The translations under genes were made by a program, and so were the position numbers. A DNA stretch of 64,000 nt, taken from the NCBI RefSeq assembly GCF_018598225.1, contig NZ_JAHESF010000029.1, positions 1-64,000 on the forward strand, written 5' to 3'. This stretch comes from Chryseosolibacter histidinae (GTDB taxonomy: Bacteria > Bacteroidota > Bacteroidia > Cytophagales > Cyclobacteriaceae). Shown here in pieces: positions 43,595 through 52,657 of this stretch. The first letter of the stretch is position 1, and each line of letters starts with the position of its first letter. The notes beneath the pieces were generated by a model, which was not told the DNA's origin, searched no databases, and saw only the letters and a list, made by a program, of their open reading frames with translations.

Positions 43595-46033
43595 CTCGTA
43601 CCGGAGGGTATTCGACGGGTTGCTCATCGCCGCCCTGATGGTTTGTGTACTTACGGTGACAAGAGCGATCAGGATGGCCGTAAATGCCGCGAGCACATAG
43701 AGCCATACGTTGAGGCCAATGCGATACGCAAAAGTGTCCAGCCACTGATCCATAAAATACCATGCTACCGGCCAGGCTATCAGGTTGGCGATGACTACCA
43801 GCACAATGATCTCGCGCGACAACAGCTGAACGATATTCAGCACCGATGCACCAAGCACTTTGCGGATGCCGATCTCTTTTATGCGCTGCAGTGTGTTGAA
43901 CGTGGCCAGGCCGAATAACCCGAGGCACGCAATAAAAATGGCCAGCCCTGAAAAGACCGTGAAAAGTTGTCCCTGCTTCTGCTCAGCATTATACAACTGC
44001 TGGTATTGCATGCTCAGGAAACTGTATTCAAACGGTCTGTGTGGAATGAATTCTTTCCATACTTTTTCGATGTGCTGAAGCCCACCCTGCATTTTATCAC
44101 CCGCGATCTTTATCGAGAGTCTGCTGCCGGCTTTTTTGGGCAGGGGCTGGAATACCATTGGAACGATCGATTCATGCAACGATTCGAAATGGAAATCCTT
44201 CACAACACCGATCACCCTGCCTTTAATACCGCCGTACTGAAAATCCCTGGTCAGGATCTCTTCGGGAGTCATGCCAATCATTTTAACAGCAGATTCATTG
44301 AGCACAAAGGCAAGCGAATCGTCGGTTTTGATCGTTTTTGAGAAATTCCTTCCTGTTACAAAATCCACCTCATACGTATTGAAGAAGTCGGTGTCAACAC
44401 GAATATTCTTCAATACCACATCGGTGTTGGCCAGCGAATCTCCCTTTTGGACTTGGGCAGTTCCCTGGGAATCCAGTAGCCTTCCCGTAGGTGTTCTGCT
44501 GGAGCGGCTAACGTTCCGGATGGAGGTCTGTTTCAGCAGTTCGTTGTAAAAAGCGTCGTACGAAGATGCGAGCTCGCCGAAGAAGCGCAAGGTCACCACC
44601 TGGTCTTTGTTGTAGCCGAGGTCGCGGTTATTCAAATATTGCAGCTGCTGGTGTGTGATCATGGTGGCGATGATGAGCACGATGGAAATGGAGAACTGGG
44701 CCACCACCAGGAATTTCCGAAGCCCGGCCTTTCCTTTTGCCGAGCCCTGTTGTCCTTTCAGGATCAGCGCAGGTTTGAAACCTGAGATCACAAAAGCCGG
44801 ATAAATGCCGGCAAGCACGCCCACAACAAGGGCAAAGATCAACAGGCCCGCAAAGAGTGCCCAGTGACCGCTGATGTCCAGAGTCAGCGATTTTGACGTG
44901 AAGCTGTTGAGCCATCCGATCGCCAGAAACGCGAGGCCAACGGAGAGTACCAGCGCAAATAACGCAATGAGTACTGACTCGCTCAAGTACTGGCTGATCA
45001 GCTGATTTCTGAAAGCGCCGGCCACTTTCCGCATGCCCACTTCCTTGGCACGTTTGGTGGCCCTGGCAGTAGAGAGGTTGATAAAGTTGAAACAGGCGAT
45101 GAGGATGATGAACAACCCGATCACACCCATCATGTATACATTCTTGATGTCGCCGTTGCTCTCCATTTCGGAGTCGAGATGCGAGTGCAGGTGAATGTCG
45201 GTGAGCTTCTGTAAGTACAGGTGCGTCCAGGTTGACGGGGCCGGTGCGTCGGGACCATCCACGGCGCTCATATGCTTATCCAGGAAGGCGGGAAACTGCC
45301 GCTCGGTCTCCTGCTTGTTGAACGTCTCCTTCACCAGCACATACGTTCCGAACGAATTGTTTCCCCAGTTGCGCTCCAGACCCTGCCGTCCGTAGATCGT
45401 GCTGTCATTTAAAGTGGAGAAAGACAATAGCACGTTCGGATGCCAGTGCGACTGTGCAGGAAAATCTTTGAAGACACCGCTGACCACCACATCGTACTGG
45501 TTACCCAGCTTCAGCGTTTTTCCCACCGCGCTTTCACTGCCAAAATATTTTTGTGCGGTTTTTTCAGACAACATGATATGGAAGGGATCGTTCAGTGCCT
45601 TGTCAGGACTGCCTTCAATTACCGGTATGGTGAACACGTTGAAGATCTCGGGCTCCGCATAAAATGAGTTGTCTTCGTTAAAGGATTTTTTTTCTTCCCC
45701 GTTTTCCTGGTAAGCCAGCAGAAAACGCCCGGGCAGCGTGCGCACTACCTCCTCGAAGTCAGTGAAGTCATTTTTAAGCAGCGGGCCAAAAGGTGGCGCT
45801 ACATGCCCCAGGTGAAGGTTCACCGATCCATCAGGCGAAAGGAAATCGCGGGTGACACGATAGATGCGGTCCGCATTCGTATTGTACCGGTCATAGCCAA
45901 GCTCGTCGGCGATGTACATAAAGATCATCAGGCTGCAGCACATGGCCAGCGCGAGTCCTGAAATGTTGATGAAGGAGCTCAGCTTGTTTCGCAGTATGGA
46001 GCGAAGCGCAACTTTAAAATAGTTTCTGATCAT
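43592..46033 (-). CDS. MacB/FtsX-type ABC transporter permease (paralogue 4)
   Basis: This 813-residue permease is separate from the operon of three. First helix about 21-41 (FINISGLALAMCCSLMIFMY), then DELGYDRYNTNADRIYRV, a large periplasmic domain, first-half KRAKEVGMRKVAGAFRNQL, second-half QRIKEIGIRKVLGASVLNI, and tail SNPSNTLRYE. The last segment departs most from the NPVxSLR consensus. It is convergent with the acidic-protein gene and divergent from the DUF6377 regulator, with its start 254 bp from the latter. Confidence 0.9.
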   Translation of the reverse strand: MIRNYFKVALRSILRNKLSSFINISGLALAMCCSLMIFMYIADELGYDRYNTNADRIYRVTRDFLSPDGSVNLHLGHVAPPFGPLLKNDFTDFEEVVRTLPGRFLLAYQENGEEKKSFNEDNSFYAEPEIFNVFTIPVIEGSPDKALNDPFHIMLSEKTAQKYFGSESAVGKTLKLGNQYDVVVSGVFKDFPAQSHWHPNVLLSFSTLNDSTIYGRQGLERNWGNNSFGTYVLVKETFNKQETERQFPAFLDKHMSAVDGPDAPAPSTWTHLYLQKLTDIHLHSHLDSEMESNGDIKNVYMMGVIGLFIILIACFNFINLSTARATKRAKEVGMRKVAGAFRNQLISQYLSESVLIALFALVLSVGLAFLAIGWLNSFTSKSLTLDISGHWALFAGLLIFALVVGVLAGIYPAFVISGFKPALILKGQQGSAKGKAGLRKFLVVAQFSISIVLIIATMITHQQLQYLNNRDLGYNKDQVVTLRFFGELASSYDAFYNELLKQTSIRNVSRSSRTPTGRLLDSQGTAQVQKGDSLANTDVVLKNIRVDTDFFNTYEVDFVTGRNFSKTIKTDDSLAFVLNESAVKMIGMTPEEILTRDFQYGGIKGRVIGVVKDFHFESLHESIVPMVFQPLPKKAGSRLSIKIAGDKMQGGLQHIEKVWKEFIPHRPFEYSFLSMQYQQLYNAEQKQGQLFTVFSGLAIFIACLGLFGLATFNTLQRIKEIGIRKVLGASVLNIVQLLSREIIVLVVIANLIAWPVAWYFMDQWLDTFAYRIGLNVWLYVLAAFTAILIALVTVSTQTIRAAMSNPSNTLRYE

Positions 46034-46224
46034 GGGTGGTAATTTTTTTTTGCGTGGTACATGGGTCAGGAGATATGCGTCTAGACATGACTCCCTTTTT
46101 TGGCATTGGTTACACGCAAAGACCGTACATTTTGCGGGAGGTTGCTTCCAAACCCGGAGAAGGCACCTTTTTGAAGGATGTCATCCCTCTTGTCGTCCCT
46201 GAATGTCCGGTTATAAAGGTGACA

Positions 46225-46256
46225 TTGTTCAGAAGCGAACTATTTATTTATTTTTG
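46225..46256 (+). promoter_or_regulatory. Promoter candidate for the DUF6377 gene
   Basis: A -7 box TATTTTTG (46249-46256) fully matches TAnnTTTG, with a TTG (46225-46227) 21 bases upstream in the -33 position, giving a 31-base leader to the ATG at 46288. Spacing fits the Bacteroidota sigma-ABfr consensus. Confidence 0.45.
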
Positions 46257-46287
46257 ACCTTGCCATTAAACCGGCTACCCCAAACCT

Positions 46288-47910
46288 ATGATCAGACGCC
46301 TTTTGCTGTTCCAACTTCTTTTTTTCATCGCCACGGAAGGCATCTCCCAGGCAGGCAACGACAGCCTTATTGCCGTGCTGGTGAAAGAGATCGGTCGCAA
46401 GGAGGTTTACGAGAACCGGAAGCAGGAGATGATTGAAAAACTGACGCGCGCATTGACCGACATCAACCAGCTGAGCGACGCAGCACAGTTCGCGCTGTAC
46501 AATGACCTGTATCATGCGTATAAAACTTTCATTTACGATTCGGCTTTCAAATATTCGCAGAAATTAATTGAAACATCTTACAGGCTCAACGACAAGACAA
46601 AGATCGGCTATGCCAGGATCAAGCTCGGGTTTATCCTCATCTCGTCCGGTATGTTCAAGGAGACGTTCGATTCCCTGAAGGTGGTGGAAGTGCGCTACCT
46701 GCCAGACAGCTCTCGCGTGGATTATTACAGGCTTCTCGCACGCGCGTATTCAGACCTGATGGTTTATAACAAGGATGCTTTTTACCGGGAGCATTACAAA
46801 CAGCTCGACAGCAACTACATGGACTCGGCGCTTCAAGGGTGCAAGCCCGGATCTTATTTTCACTATTACCTGCTGGCCGTGAAGAACCTGCACGAGGGAA
46901 AGCACCGGGAAGTTATCCATACCGTGGAAGAGTTGATGCAACGCCACACACTGACTCATCCGCAGCTGGCCATGAACTATTATGACCTGGGCGCTGCATA
47001 CCTTGCCCTGGACGAACCCGATAAGACGATCCGGTATACCGTGCTTTCATCCTTATCGGATATCCGGGCATCGACCAAAGAGACGGCAGCCATGTATACG
47101 CTCGCCAGGCTGCTGTACAAAAAAGGCGATATCGAACATGCTTACATTTTTATCAACCAGGCGCTGGATGACGCTGAATTCTACGGCGCGCGTCAACGTA
47201 AGGTCGAGATCGGTTCTATTCTGCCATTGATCGCCGCGGCACGTCTCAACAGTGTGGAAGGACAGCGGCGGATCTGGCTTACTTATTCAGCAGGACTTAC
47301 GGTGCTGGCCGCGCTCGTGGTGATCTTCTCGGTTATTATCTTCAAGCAGCTCAAGAAACTGAAGGCAGCCGAAGCCGTCATTATCAAAGCCAACGCCAAC
47401 CTCCAGGAGATCAACCAGAGACTGCTGGAGGCCGACAAGATCAAGGAAGAATACATAGGATATTATTTCAGCAACAACTCCGAATACATCAACAAGATCG
47501 AATCGTTCAAGAAAAATATCGACCAGAAGATCCAGTCCAAAAAATTTGAAGATATCAGGTTCCTGGTCAATGGCATCAATCCATCCCACGAACGTGAAGA
47601 ATTGTATGTTAATTTCGATAAGATCTTCCTGAAGCTTTTCCCCGACTTCGTGAGCATTTTTAACTCCTATTTCAAACCTGAAGACCGGATTGTTCCCAAA
47701 GAAACCCAGTTACTGAACACCGAGCTTCGCATCTTTGCGCTGATCAGGCTGGGCATCCACGATCCGGAGAAAATTGCGAGGATCCTCGGTTATTCGCTGA
47801 ACACCATCTACGCTTATAAGAACCGCGTCAAAAGTAAATCTGTGGTACCCAATGACCAGTTTGAGCAAAAGATCATGGGGATCAAAACCGTTTCGTTGCT
47901 CAAAAGCTGA
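46288..47910 (+). CDS. DUF6377-type TPR membrane regulator with HTH
   Basis: This is a 540-residue protein with a signal peptide (RRLLLFQLLFFIATEGIS, before QAGND), a periplasmic TPR-like helical region (about 30-320), one membrane helix (IWLTYSAGLTVLAALVVIFSVIIF, roughly 327-350) and a coiled coil (LKAAEAVIIKANANLQEINQ). The cytoplasmic end contains YYFSNNSEYINKIESFKKNI and a helix-turn-helix, IARILGYSLNTIYAYKNRVK, near the C-terminus (about 497-516). This order is the DUF6377 layout known from Bacteroidota, believed to link a periplasmic signal to DNA binding without phosphotransfer (inferred). Nearby targets are unclear; the divergent permease 4 is a candidate. Confidence 0.82.
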   Translation: MIRRLLLFQLLFFIATEGISQAGNDSLIAVLVKEIGRKEVYENRKQEMIEKLTRALTDINQLSDAAQFALYNDLYHAYKTFIYDSAFKYSQKLIETSYRLNDKTKIGYARIKLGFILISSGMFKETFDSLKVVEVRYLPDSSRVDYYRLLARAYSDLMVYNKDAFYREHYKQLDSNYMDSALQGCKPGSYFHYYLLAVKNLHEGKHREVIHTVEELMQRHTLTHPQLAMNYYDLGAAYLALDEPDKTIRYTVLSSLSDIRASTKETAAMYTLARLLYKKGDIEHAYIFINQALDDAEFYGARQRKVEIGSILPLIAAARLNSVEGQRRIWLTYSAGLTVLAALVVIFSVIIFKQLKKLKAAEAVIIKANANLQEINQRLLEADKIKEEYIGYYFSNNSEYINKIESFKKNIDQKIQSKKFEDIRFLVNGINPSHEREELYVNFDKIFLKLFPDFVSIFNSYFKPEDRIVPKETQLLNTELRIFALIRLGIHDPEKIARILGYSLNTIYAYKNRVKSKSVVPNDQFEQKIMGIKTVSLLKS

Positions 47911-48108
47911 TATTGGTTTTATATTTTTCGCCGCAACGGTGTGAAGTAAAAGTCACACAATCAATATGTTGCATGTTTCCATGCACGAATATTTTTATAT
48001 TTTACGTTTACAAATTGCCTTCGGCATAGCGCTTTTATTGTTTTGTTAGGGTTCGTCAACCTGTTGGCTACTATACTTTTTGTTTACCCTTAATGCCCAC
48101 GGCTTTTT

Positions 48109-48558
48109 ATGATCAAAACGGCAGTCACCGCAACAACACCATCCAGGAAAATTGAATTTATCGGAGCCCACAAAGACGATTCTATTGTCATCGGCAACTA
48201 CGGCGACGTTCAGTTCGTTGCCAAAGGAAATTTTGATCTTTCAGGACTGATCTATTGCGGCAAGAATACCGTGGAGTTCAATGTGGAAGGTGACGGCACC
48301 GTAGCTTTCAAGGGCGTTTGTAAAAAATTAATGATCCGGGGTATTCGCGGCAACTGCACGCTTGACCTCAGCAACCTCTCCAGCCAGGTGGTATGGTGCG
48401 AATCTGTCAAGGGCAACGCCATCGTCACACTGGGGCCTACCAAACTGATCGAGCTGATCAGCCTCGACAATGATGCTGTCGTAAAATACGGCGGCAAACC
48501 CGTGCTGCTGAACTACACGCTGAAGGGCAACTCTCGTATTGAGGGGTGGAAAGGTTAA
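48109..48558 (+). CDS. Hypothetical beta-solenoid-like protein
   Basis: This 149-residue protein has no signal peptide or membrane helix. It is rich in short alternating strands with Gly/Asn/Asp turns (IVIGNYGDVQFVAKGNFDLS, EFNVEGDGTVAFKGVCKKL, VVWCESVKGNAIVTLGPTK, LKGNSRIEGWKG), which suggests a small beta-solenoid of the GIN/DUF2807 kind, though lacking the secretion signal of those proteins. I recognise no family. Its TAA stop is followed at once by a GGAGTAAGG-type repeat arm. Confidence 0.6.
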   Translation: MIKTAVTATTPSRKIEFIGAHKDDSIVIGNYGDVQFVAKGNFDLSGLIYCGKNTVEFNVEGDGTVAFKGVCKKLMIRGIRGNCTLDLSNLSSQVVWCESVKGNAIVTLGPTKLIELISLDNDAVVKYGGKPVLLNYTLKGNSRIEGWKG

Positions 48559-48873
48559 AAGAAGCCAGGAGCCAGGAGTAAGGAGTCAGGAGGGGAGTGT
48601 GCGTCTTTCCGATCTTGCTCTTTGTTTAGAAAGAAACAGGCTCTACTGAAGTAGAAGTCAGGCCGTGGAGTGTTCCGTCATTCAGAGCGCAGCAATTGTG
48701 TGGGTATGCGGGAGCGAAGAATCCCCCTGAAAACAGCGTGCATCAGCAAAGGCATGCGTACGCAGTAAGTTTCCAAAGGATCCATCCCTCGCTCCATTGC
48801 TAAACCATCCGTCTTCCGAATAGAGCATGCTGTGGACCGTGGACTGTGGACCATTTTCTCACTAACTTTAGGC
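48559..48873. repeat. Spacer with a GGAGCCAGG arm and a GTGGACCGTGGACTGTGG arm
   Basis: The arm AAGAAGCCAGGAGCCAGGAG (from 48559) and AAGGAGTCAGGAGG starts at the base after the TAA stop of the upstream gene. About 240 bases later TGTGGACCGTGGACTGTGGA (from 48831) belongs to a different word family, the one used as inverted arms at 59256-59433. Neither arm has its complement here. No gene was seen in the interior. Confidence 0.5.
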
Positions 48874-50619
48874 ATGCGCCTGCTTTTCCTGTTCGTCATT
48901 TTATTTCCATTCGCCGTCAGGGCACAGTATGCCGGGCAGCGAACCTATTGCAATCCGATGGATATCGGCTATCGTTACAATTTCGAGCAGCTGAACGAGC
49001 AGATCTCTTATCGATCTGGTGCAGATCCGGTGATCGTCAACCACAAGGGTGAGTATTTTCTTTTTGTTACTATCTCCGGAGGATGGTGGCATTCCAAAGA
49101 CCTGGTGAACTGGAATTACGTGGTGCCTGACAAGTGGCCCATGGAAGACATGTGTGCCCCGGCGGCGATGTCGGTTCACGATACCTTGTATCTGTTCCAG
49201 TCGACTTTCGACAAGCGACCGATCTTTTACACCACCACGCCTGAAAATGGCAAACTACATTTTTACAATCGCTGGCTTCCCCAGCTGCCGAAGGATGTAG
49301 GGCCCTGGGATCCGGCCTTGTTCTATGATGAGGAGCTGGACAAGTGGTACATGTACTGGGGCTCATCCAATGTTTATCCACTCTACGGAAGCGAGCTCGA
49401 TAAAAGTAAACGCCTGAAATATAAAGGCGATTACAAGGGATTGATCTACCTGCATCCGGAAGAACATGGATGGGAACGGTTTGGGCCGGATCATACGTCA
49501 GGCATCAAACCTTTTACGGAAGGAGCGTGGATGACCAAGCACAACGGAAAATACTACCTGCAATATGGTGCGCCTGGCACAGAATACAACGTTTATGCTA
49601 ATGGCACGTATGTGGGCGACCATCCCCTCGGACCGTTCACTTACGCACCGTACAATCCTGTGTCGTACAAGCCGGGAGGTTTTGTTACCGGGGCTGGCCA
49701 TGGCAATACTTTTCAGGATAACTATGGCAACTACTGGAATACCGGTACCCCCTGGGTTGCAGTGAACTGGAATTTCGAACGACGCATCGCCATGTTCCCG
49801 GCAGGATTCGACCGGGATGGACAGATGTTTGCCAACACAAGGTTTGGCGACCTGCCGCACTACCTGCCCACCCGGAAATGGGAAAGCAAGGACGAGCTAT
49901 TCACAGGATGGATGCTGCTATCGTACAGGAAGCCGGCCACGGCATCATCTGAACGCGATACTTTCAACGTTGCCAGGATCACTGACGAGAACCCGCGCAC
50001 GTTCTGGGTGGCAAAAGAGAACAGGGAAGGGGAGTGGATCACGATCGACCTTCAGAAAGAATCGCAGGTGAATGCGCTGCAGGTGAATTACACTGATTAC
50101 AAGTCTGATATCTACGACGGTACCGATCCGAAGATCTACACCCAGTTCAGGATCTACCATTCGCGCGATGGAAAACAATGGGAGAAGATCGTAGACCTCA
50201 CCGGCGAAAAACGCGACCGGCCCAACGCATACCTCGAACTGAAGAAACCGGTGACAACGCGATACATCAAATATGAGCACGTTTACGTTGCCTCACCCAA
50301 CCTGGCCATCAGCGACATTCGTGTTTTTGGAACAGCGCCCGGAAAAGCGCCCGCAACGCCCTCGAAATTTACCGTCAGGCGGGATACAGATCCACGCAAT
50401 GCTTTCGTAGACTGGCAGAAAGTACCCGGCGCCACCGGCTACAACATCCTCTGGGGAATCGCCCCGGACAAGCTCTATCAAACCTACCAGACCTGGGCCG
50501 ATGCACCTACTACCAAAGAGATCAGGGCGCTCTCAAAAGGCGTGAGCTATTATTTCGTCATCGAAGCGTTTAATGAGAGCGGGGTTTCGAAGACGACTCC
50601 GGTTGTATTTGTAAAGTAG
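48874..50619 (+). CDS. GH43-type glycoside hydrolase with discoidin and fibronectin III domains
   Basis: This is a 581-residue secreted enzyme. The ATG at 48874 gives the signal peptide MRLLFLFVILFPFAVRA before QYAG. The five-bladed propeller has the GH43 triad: base Asp51 (SGADPVI), pKa-modulating Asp146 (GPWDPALF) and acid Glu216 (FTEGAWM). It also shows GWWHSKDLVNW and MCAPAAM, typical for blades 1 and 2. After about 345 comes an F5/8 type C-like domain (YRKPATASSERD, WITIDLQKESQVNALQ, RYIKYEHVYV), then a fibronectin III domain (PATPSKFTVRRDTDP, GVSYYFVIEAFN). The linkage acted on is not predictable. It is convergent with the esterase gene. Confidence 0.9.
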   Translation: MRLLFLFVILFPFAVRAQYAGQRTYCNPMDIGYRYNFEQLNEQISYRSGADPVIVNHKGEYFLFVTISGGWWHSKDLVNWNYVVPDKWPMEDMCAPAAMSVHDTLYLFQSTFDKRPIFYTTTPENGKLHFYNRWLPQLPKDVGPWDPALFYDEELDKWYMYWGSSNVYPLYGSELDKSKRLKYKGDYKGLIYLHPEEHGWERFGPDHTSGIKPFTEGAWMTKHNGKYYLQYGAPGTEYNVYANGTYVGDHPLGPFTYAPYNPVSYKPGGFVTGAGHGNTFQDNYGNYWNTGTPWVAVNWNFERRIAMFPAGFDRDGQMFANTRFGDLPHYLPTRKWESKDELFTGWMLLSYRKPATASSERDTFNVARITDENPRTFWVAKENREGEWITIDLQKESQVNALQVNYTDYKSDIYDGTDPKIYTQFRIYHSRDGKQWEKIVDLTGEKRDRPNAYLELKKPVTTRYIKYEHVYVASPNLAISDIRVFGTAPGKAPATPSKFTVRRDTDPRNAFVDWQKVPGATGYNILWGIAPDKLYQTYQTWADAPTTKEIRALSKGVSYYFVIEAFNESGVSKTTPVVFVK

Positions 50620-50633
50620 GTTTGAAATGCATT

Positions 50634-50706
50634 TCCCGCAGAGTCCGCTGATAAGGCGCAGATAATGTATTTTAAAGATCTGCGTTAATCTGCGAGATCT
50701 GCGGGA
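50634..50706. repeat. TCTGCGAGATCTGCGGG inverted arms between GH43 and esterase
   Basis: The left arm TCCCGCAGAGTCCGCTGATA (from 50634) with GGCGCAGATAATG and the right arm AGATCTGCGTTAATCTGCGA (from 50676) with GATCTGCGGGA (to 50706) are imperfect reverse complements with only a short gap between them. The pair sits between two converging stops, 15 and 13 bases from each, and could fold into one stem that terminates both. Confidence 0.65.
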
Positions 50707-50718
50707 ACCATACCCGCT

Positions 50719-52377
50719 CTACTTCAGCACAACAACCGATGTATCATTGATCTTCTTCGCTTCTGAATCACCGATTTTCCAGTTCTCATCGAAGTAACCC
50801 TCAGCCACCACGTTCTTCAGCGTTCCTTTGAACAGCACATAGTCTTTTAATCCAGGTACCTCTGCGAAGGAAGGAGGGAAGCGATAGTTTTGTTCCTGGG
50901 GGCCGTTCCACCAGGGCAGGCCCGAGCTGACCGTAACATAGTGGCCATCGATGGGAAAGACATAGAACAGTCCGTGGTCGCTGGCCTGGGCTGTATTGAG
51001 ATGCAGCGGAAGACGGTCCTTCAGTTTATCGATCACCAGGTTTGTTTCTTTTGTTCCGAAGAGGATCAGGTTGCAGCTTTCAAGATCGCTGGGCCTCACA
51101 TCTTTGTCGGCAACGATGCGGGGGAAGAACATGATCCTGCCCAGGAATGCATTGCGATAGAACGACCAGTTAGCAGCCTGTGTGGCTACTTCGGCCCTGG
51201 CTTTTTGCTCCGTTTCTGAAGGGCTGCCCGCGGTTCCATAAACATAGATATGGCGGCTGGCGAACGCTTCACGGATAGGTCCTTCTGCGCCGGGTCTCTT
51301 CGCCACAGGTGCCGGCTCGTATTTGGAGGCGTTCCATTTTCCATCTTGCAACACAAATGAAGGCGACTCCCCTGTGGCCTTCACCTTGTTGCCGTTGAGC
51401 GTTATTTGTAAAGGCTGGCCTGCCTTGAACTTCGGGTGACCCTTGAGGCGAAGCGTGAATGCATCCAGCGCAGTGGTTGTAATGTCGAGCTGGTTGGGGG
51501 CGGTGAATTTAGCATCGATGCTGGTCAGTGTGCCCGGAGTTAATTTGTCGAACGTTACCCAGTATGCGCTGTTGTATTTGTATTGTGTTGAGCTGAACCT
51601 CACCCTGTCGGGGAAACGATTCCTCTTGAACTGGCTGAACCAGCCGAAGATGAACTCATCCTTGTAGGCATTTTCCCAGCTGTTGTGATTCACGCCCGGA
51701 TATTCGATGTATTCAACCTTGCTTCCCAGCTCTTTCAGTTTTTTAACCCAGTCGCGTGATACGGCCACCGGCACGGCCGAGTCCTGGTCGCCATGAAAAA
51801 AGTGTGCGGGTACATTCAGTGCATTGCCCGCAAGGTCGTCTGTACCTTTCGGGGGCGCCGGGCAAACCGGGGCGATGGCTGCCCAGATATCGGGGCGGGT
51901 CATGCCGATCCACAGTGTGCCCCCACCACCCATGGAGAGACCTGTGAGATAGGTGCGGTCTTCATCGATGCTGAAGCGCTTCTTTACATCGGCCAGCACA
52001 TCGTAAACATCTTTTTCAGGAATGCCCTGATACCCTGCGGTGCCGCGGGCGTAGGGCGAAGCAACGATGTAGTCAACATCCTTCCATTCTGGGAAATAGC
52101 GTGTAGCCTCCACATCGTTTTCGCCGTTGGCATTGCTCTTGCCGAAGACCCTGCGCAGCGCCAGGCGGTGATTGGAGCCAGCGCCATGCAGCATGATCAC
52201 CAGCGGATATTTTTTCTGCGGATCGTAGTTCTTCGGAAGATACAAACCATAAGGCTGCTCAGTATCGTCAGCATCAGAAAAGAAAGTAAGCACCTGCGGA
52301 CCGGGAGAAAGCTTCTGGCTGAAAGTTTCTGTCACCGCGAGGAGGATAAGGAGGAGAAGAATTTTAGTAGACTTCAT
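50719..52377 (-). CDS. Secreted alpha/beta-hydrolase esterase (PHB-depolymerase/carboxylesterase-like)
   Basis: This 552-residue protein has a signal peptide (LLLLILLAVTETFS, before QKLSPG). The hydrolase domain (about 30-255) has oxyanion motif HGAGSNH (64-70), nucleophile Ser148 in GLSMGGGG, acid Asp197 or Asp199 in FHGDQDSAVPV, and His231 in GVNHNSW. The C-terminal half (about 260-552) is beta-rich with a Rossmann-like stretch (NLILFGTKETNLVIDKLKD) and probably binds carbohydrate or a substrate cap. Polymer esterase or feruloyl/acetyl esterase activity is plausible next to a GH43 enzyme. The pairing is convergent rather than an operon. Confidence 0.85.
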   Translation of the reverse strand: MKSTKILLLLILLAVTETFSQKLSPGPQVLTFFSDADDTEQPYGLYLPKNYDPQKKYPLVIMLHGAGSNHRLALRRVFGKSNANGENDVEATRYFPEWKDVDYIVASPYARGTAGYQGIPEKDVYDVLADVKKRFSIDEDRTYLTGLSMGGGGTLWIGMTRPDIWAAIAPVCPAPPKGTDDLAGNALNVPAHFFHGDQDSAVPVAVSRDWVKKLKELGSKVEYIEYPGVNHNSWENAYKDEFIFGWFSQFKRNRFPDRVRFSSTQYKYNSAYWVTFDKLTPGTLTSIDAKFTAPNQLDITTTALDAFTLRLKGHPKFKAGQPLQITLNGNKVKATGESPSFVLQDGKWNASKYEPAPVAKRPGAEGPIREAFASRHIYVYGTAGSPSETEQKARAEVATQAANWSFYRNAFLGRIMFFPRIVADKDVRPSDLESCNLILFGTKETNLVIDKLKDRLPLHLNTAQASDHGLFYVFPIDGHYVTVSSGLPWWNGPQEQNYRFPPSFAEVPGLKDYVLFKGTLKNVVAEGYFDENWKIGDSEAKKINDTSVVVLK

Positions 52378-52657
52378 AGCGATTCAGGTTATTTCAGGAA
52401 TGTAGTCAATTTTTTTGAAAAGGAGTAAGAAAGGAACGCAAGCCGCCCTTCGCCTGAACGGAAATCCCGCCAGCGAAATGAGGTGATGACATTTGTCAGC
52501 TTTTATAAACAACCCGGTACCATGAATGACCACCGTACATCCAAAAAGGCGTGAAAATACGTCAGTATCCAGTCAATGATAAAATTTTCCTGGAAATGAC
52601 TTTTGTCATGGGCGGAGGCTTTTTGCGTGGATGATATTTGCGTCGTGAAAATGAAAA

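Noticed and set aside
51793-52428. A 211-codon plus-strand open frame over the esterase start
   Set aside because: It is antisense to the esterase catalytic domain, which has a full Ser/Asp/His triad and signal peptide.
52600-52640. Promoter for the GAF-PAS gene with TTTG (52603-52606) and GATATTTG (52633-52640)
   Set aside because: The spacing of 26 bases is too long for the known consensus and the first base of the -7 box is wrong, so support is too weak to list.
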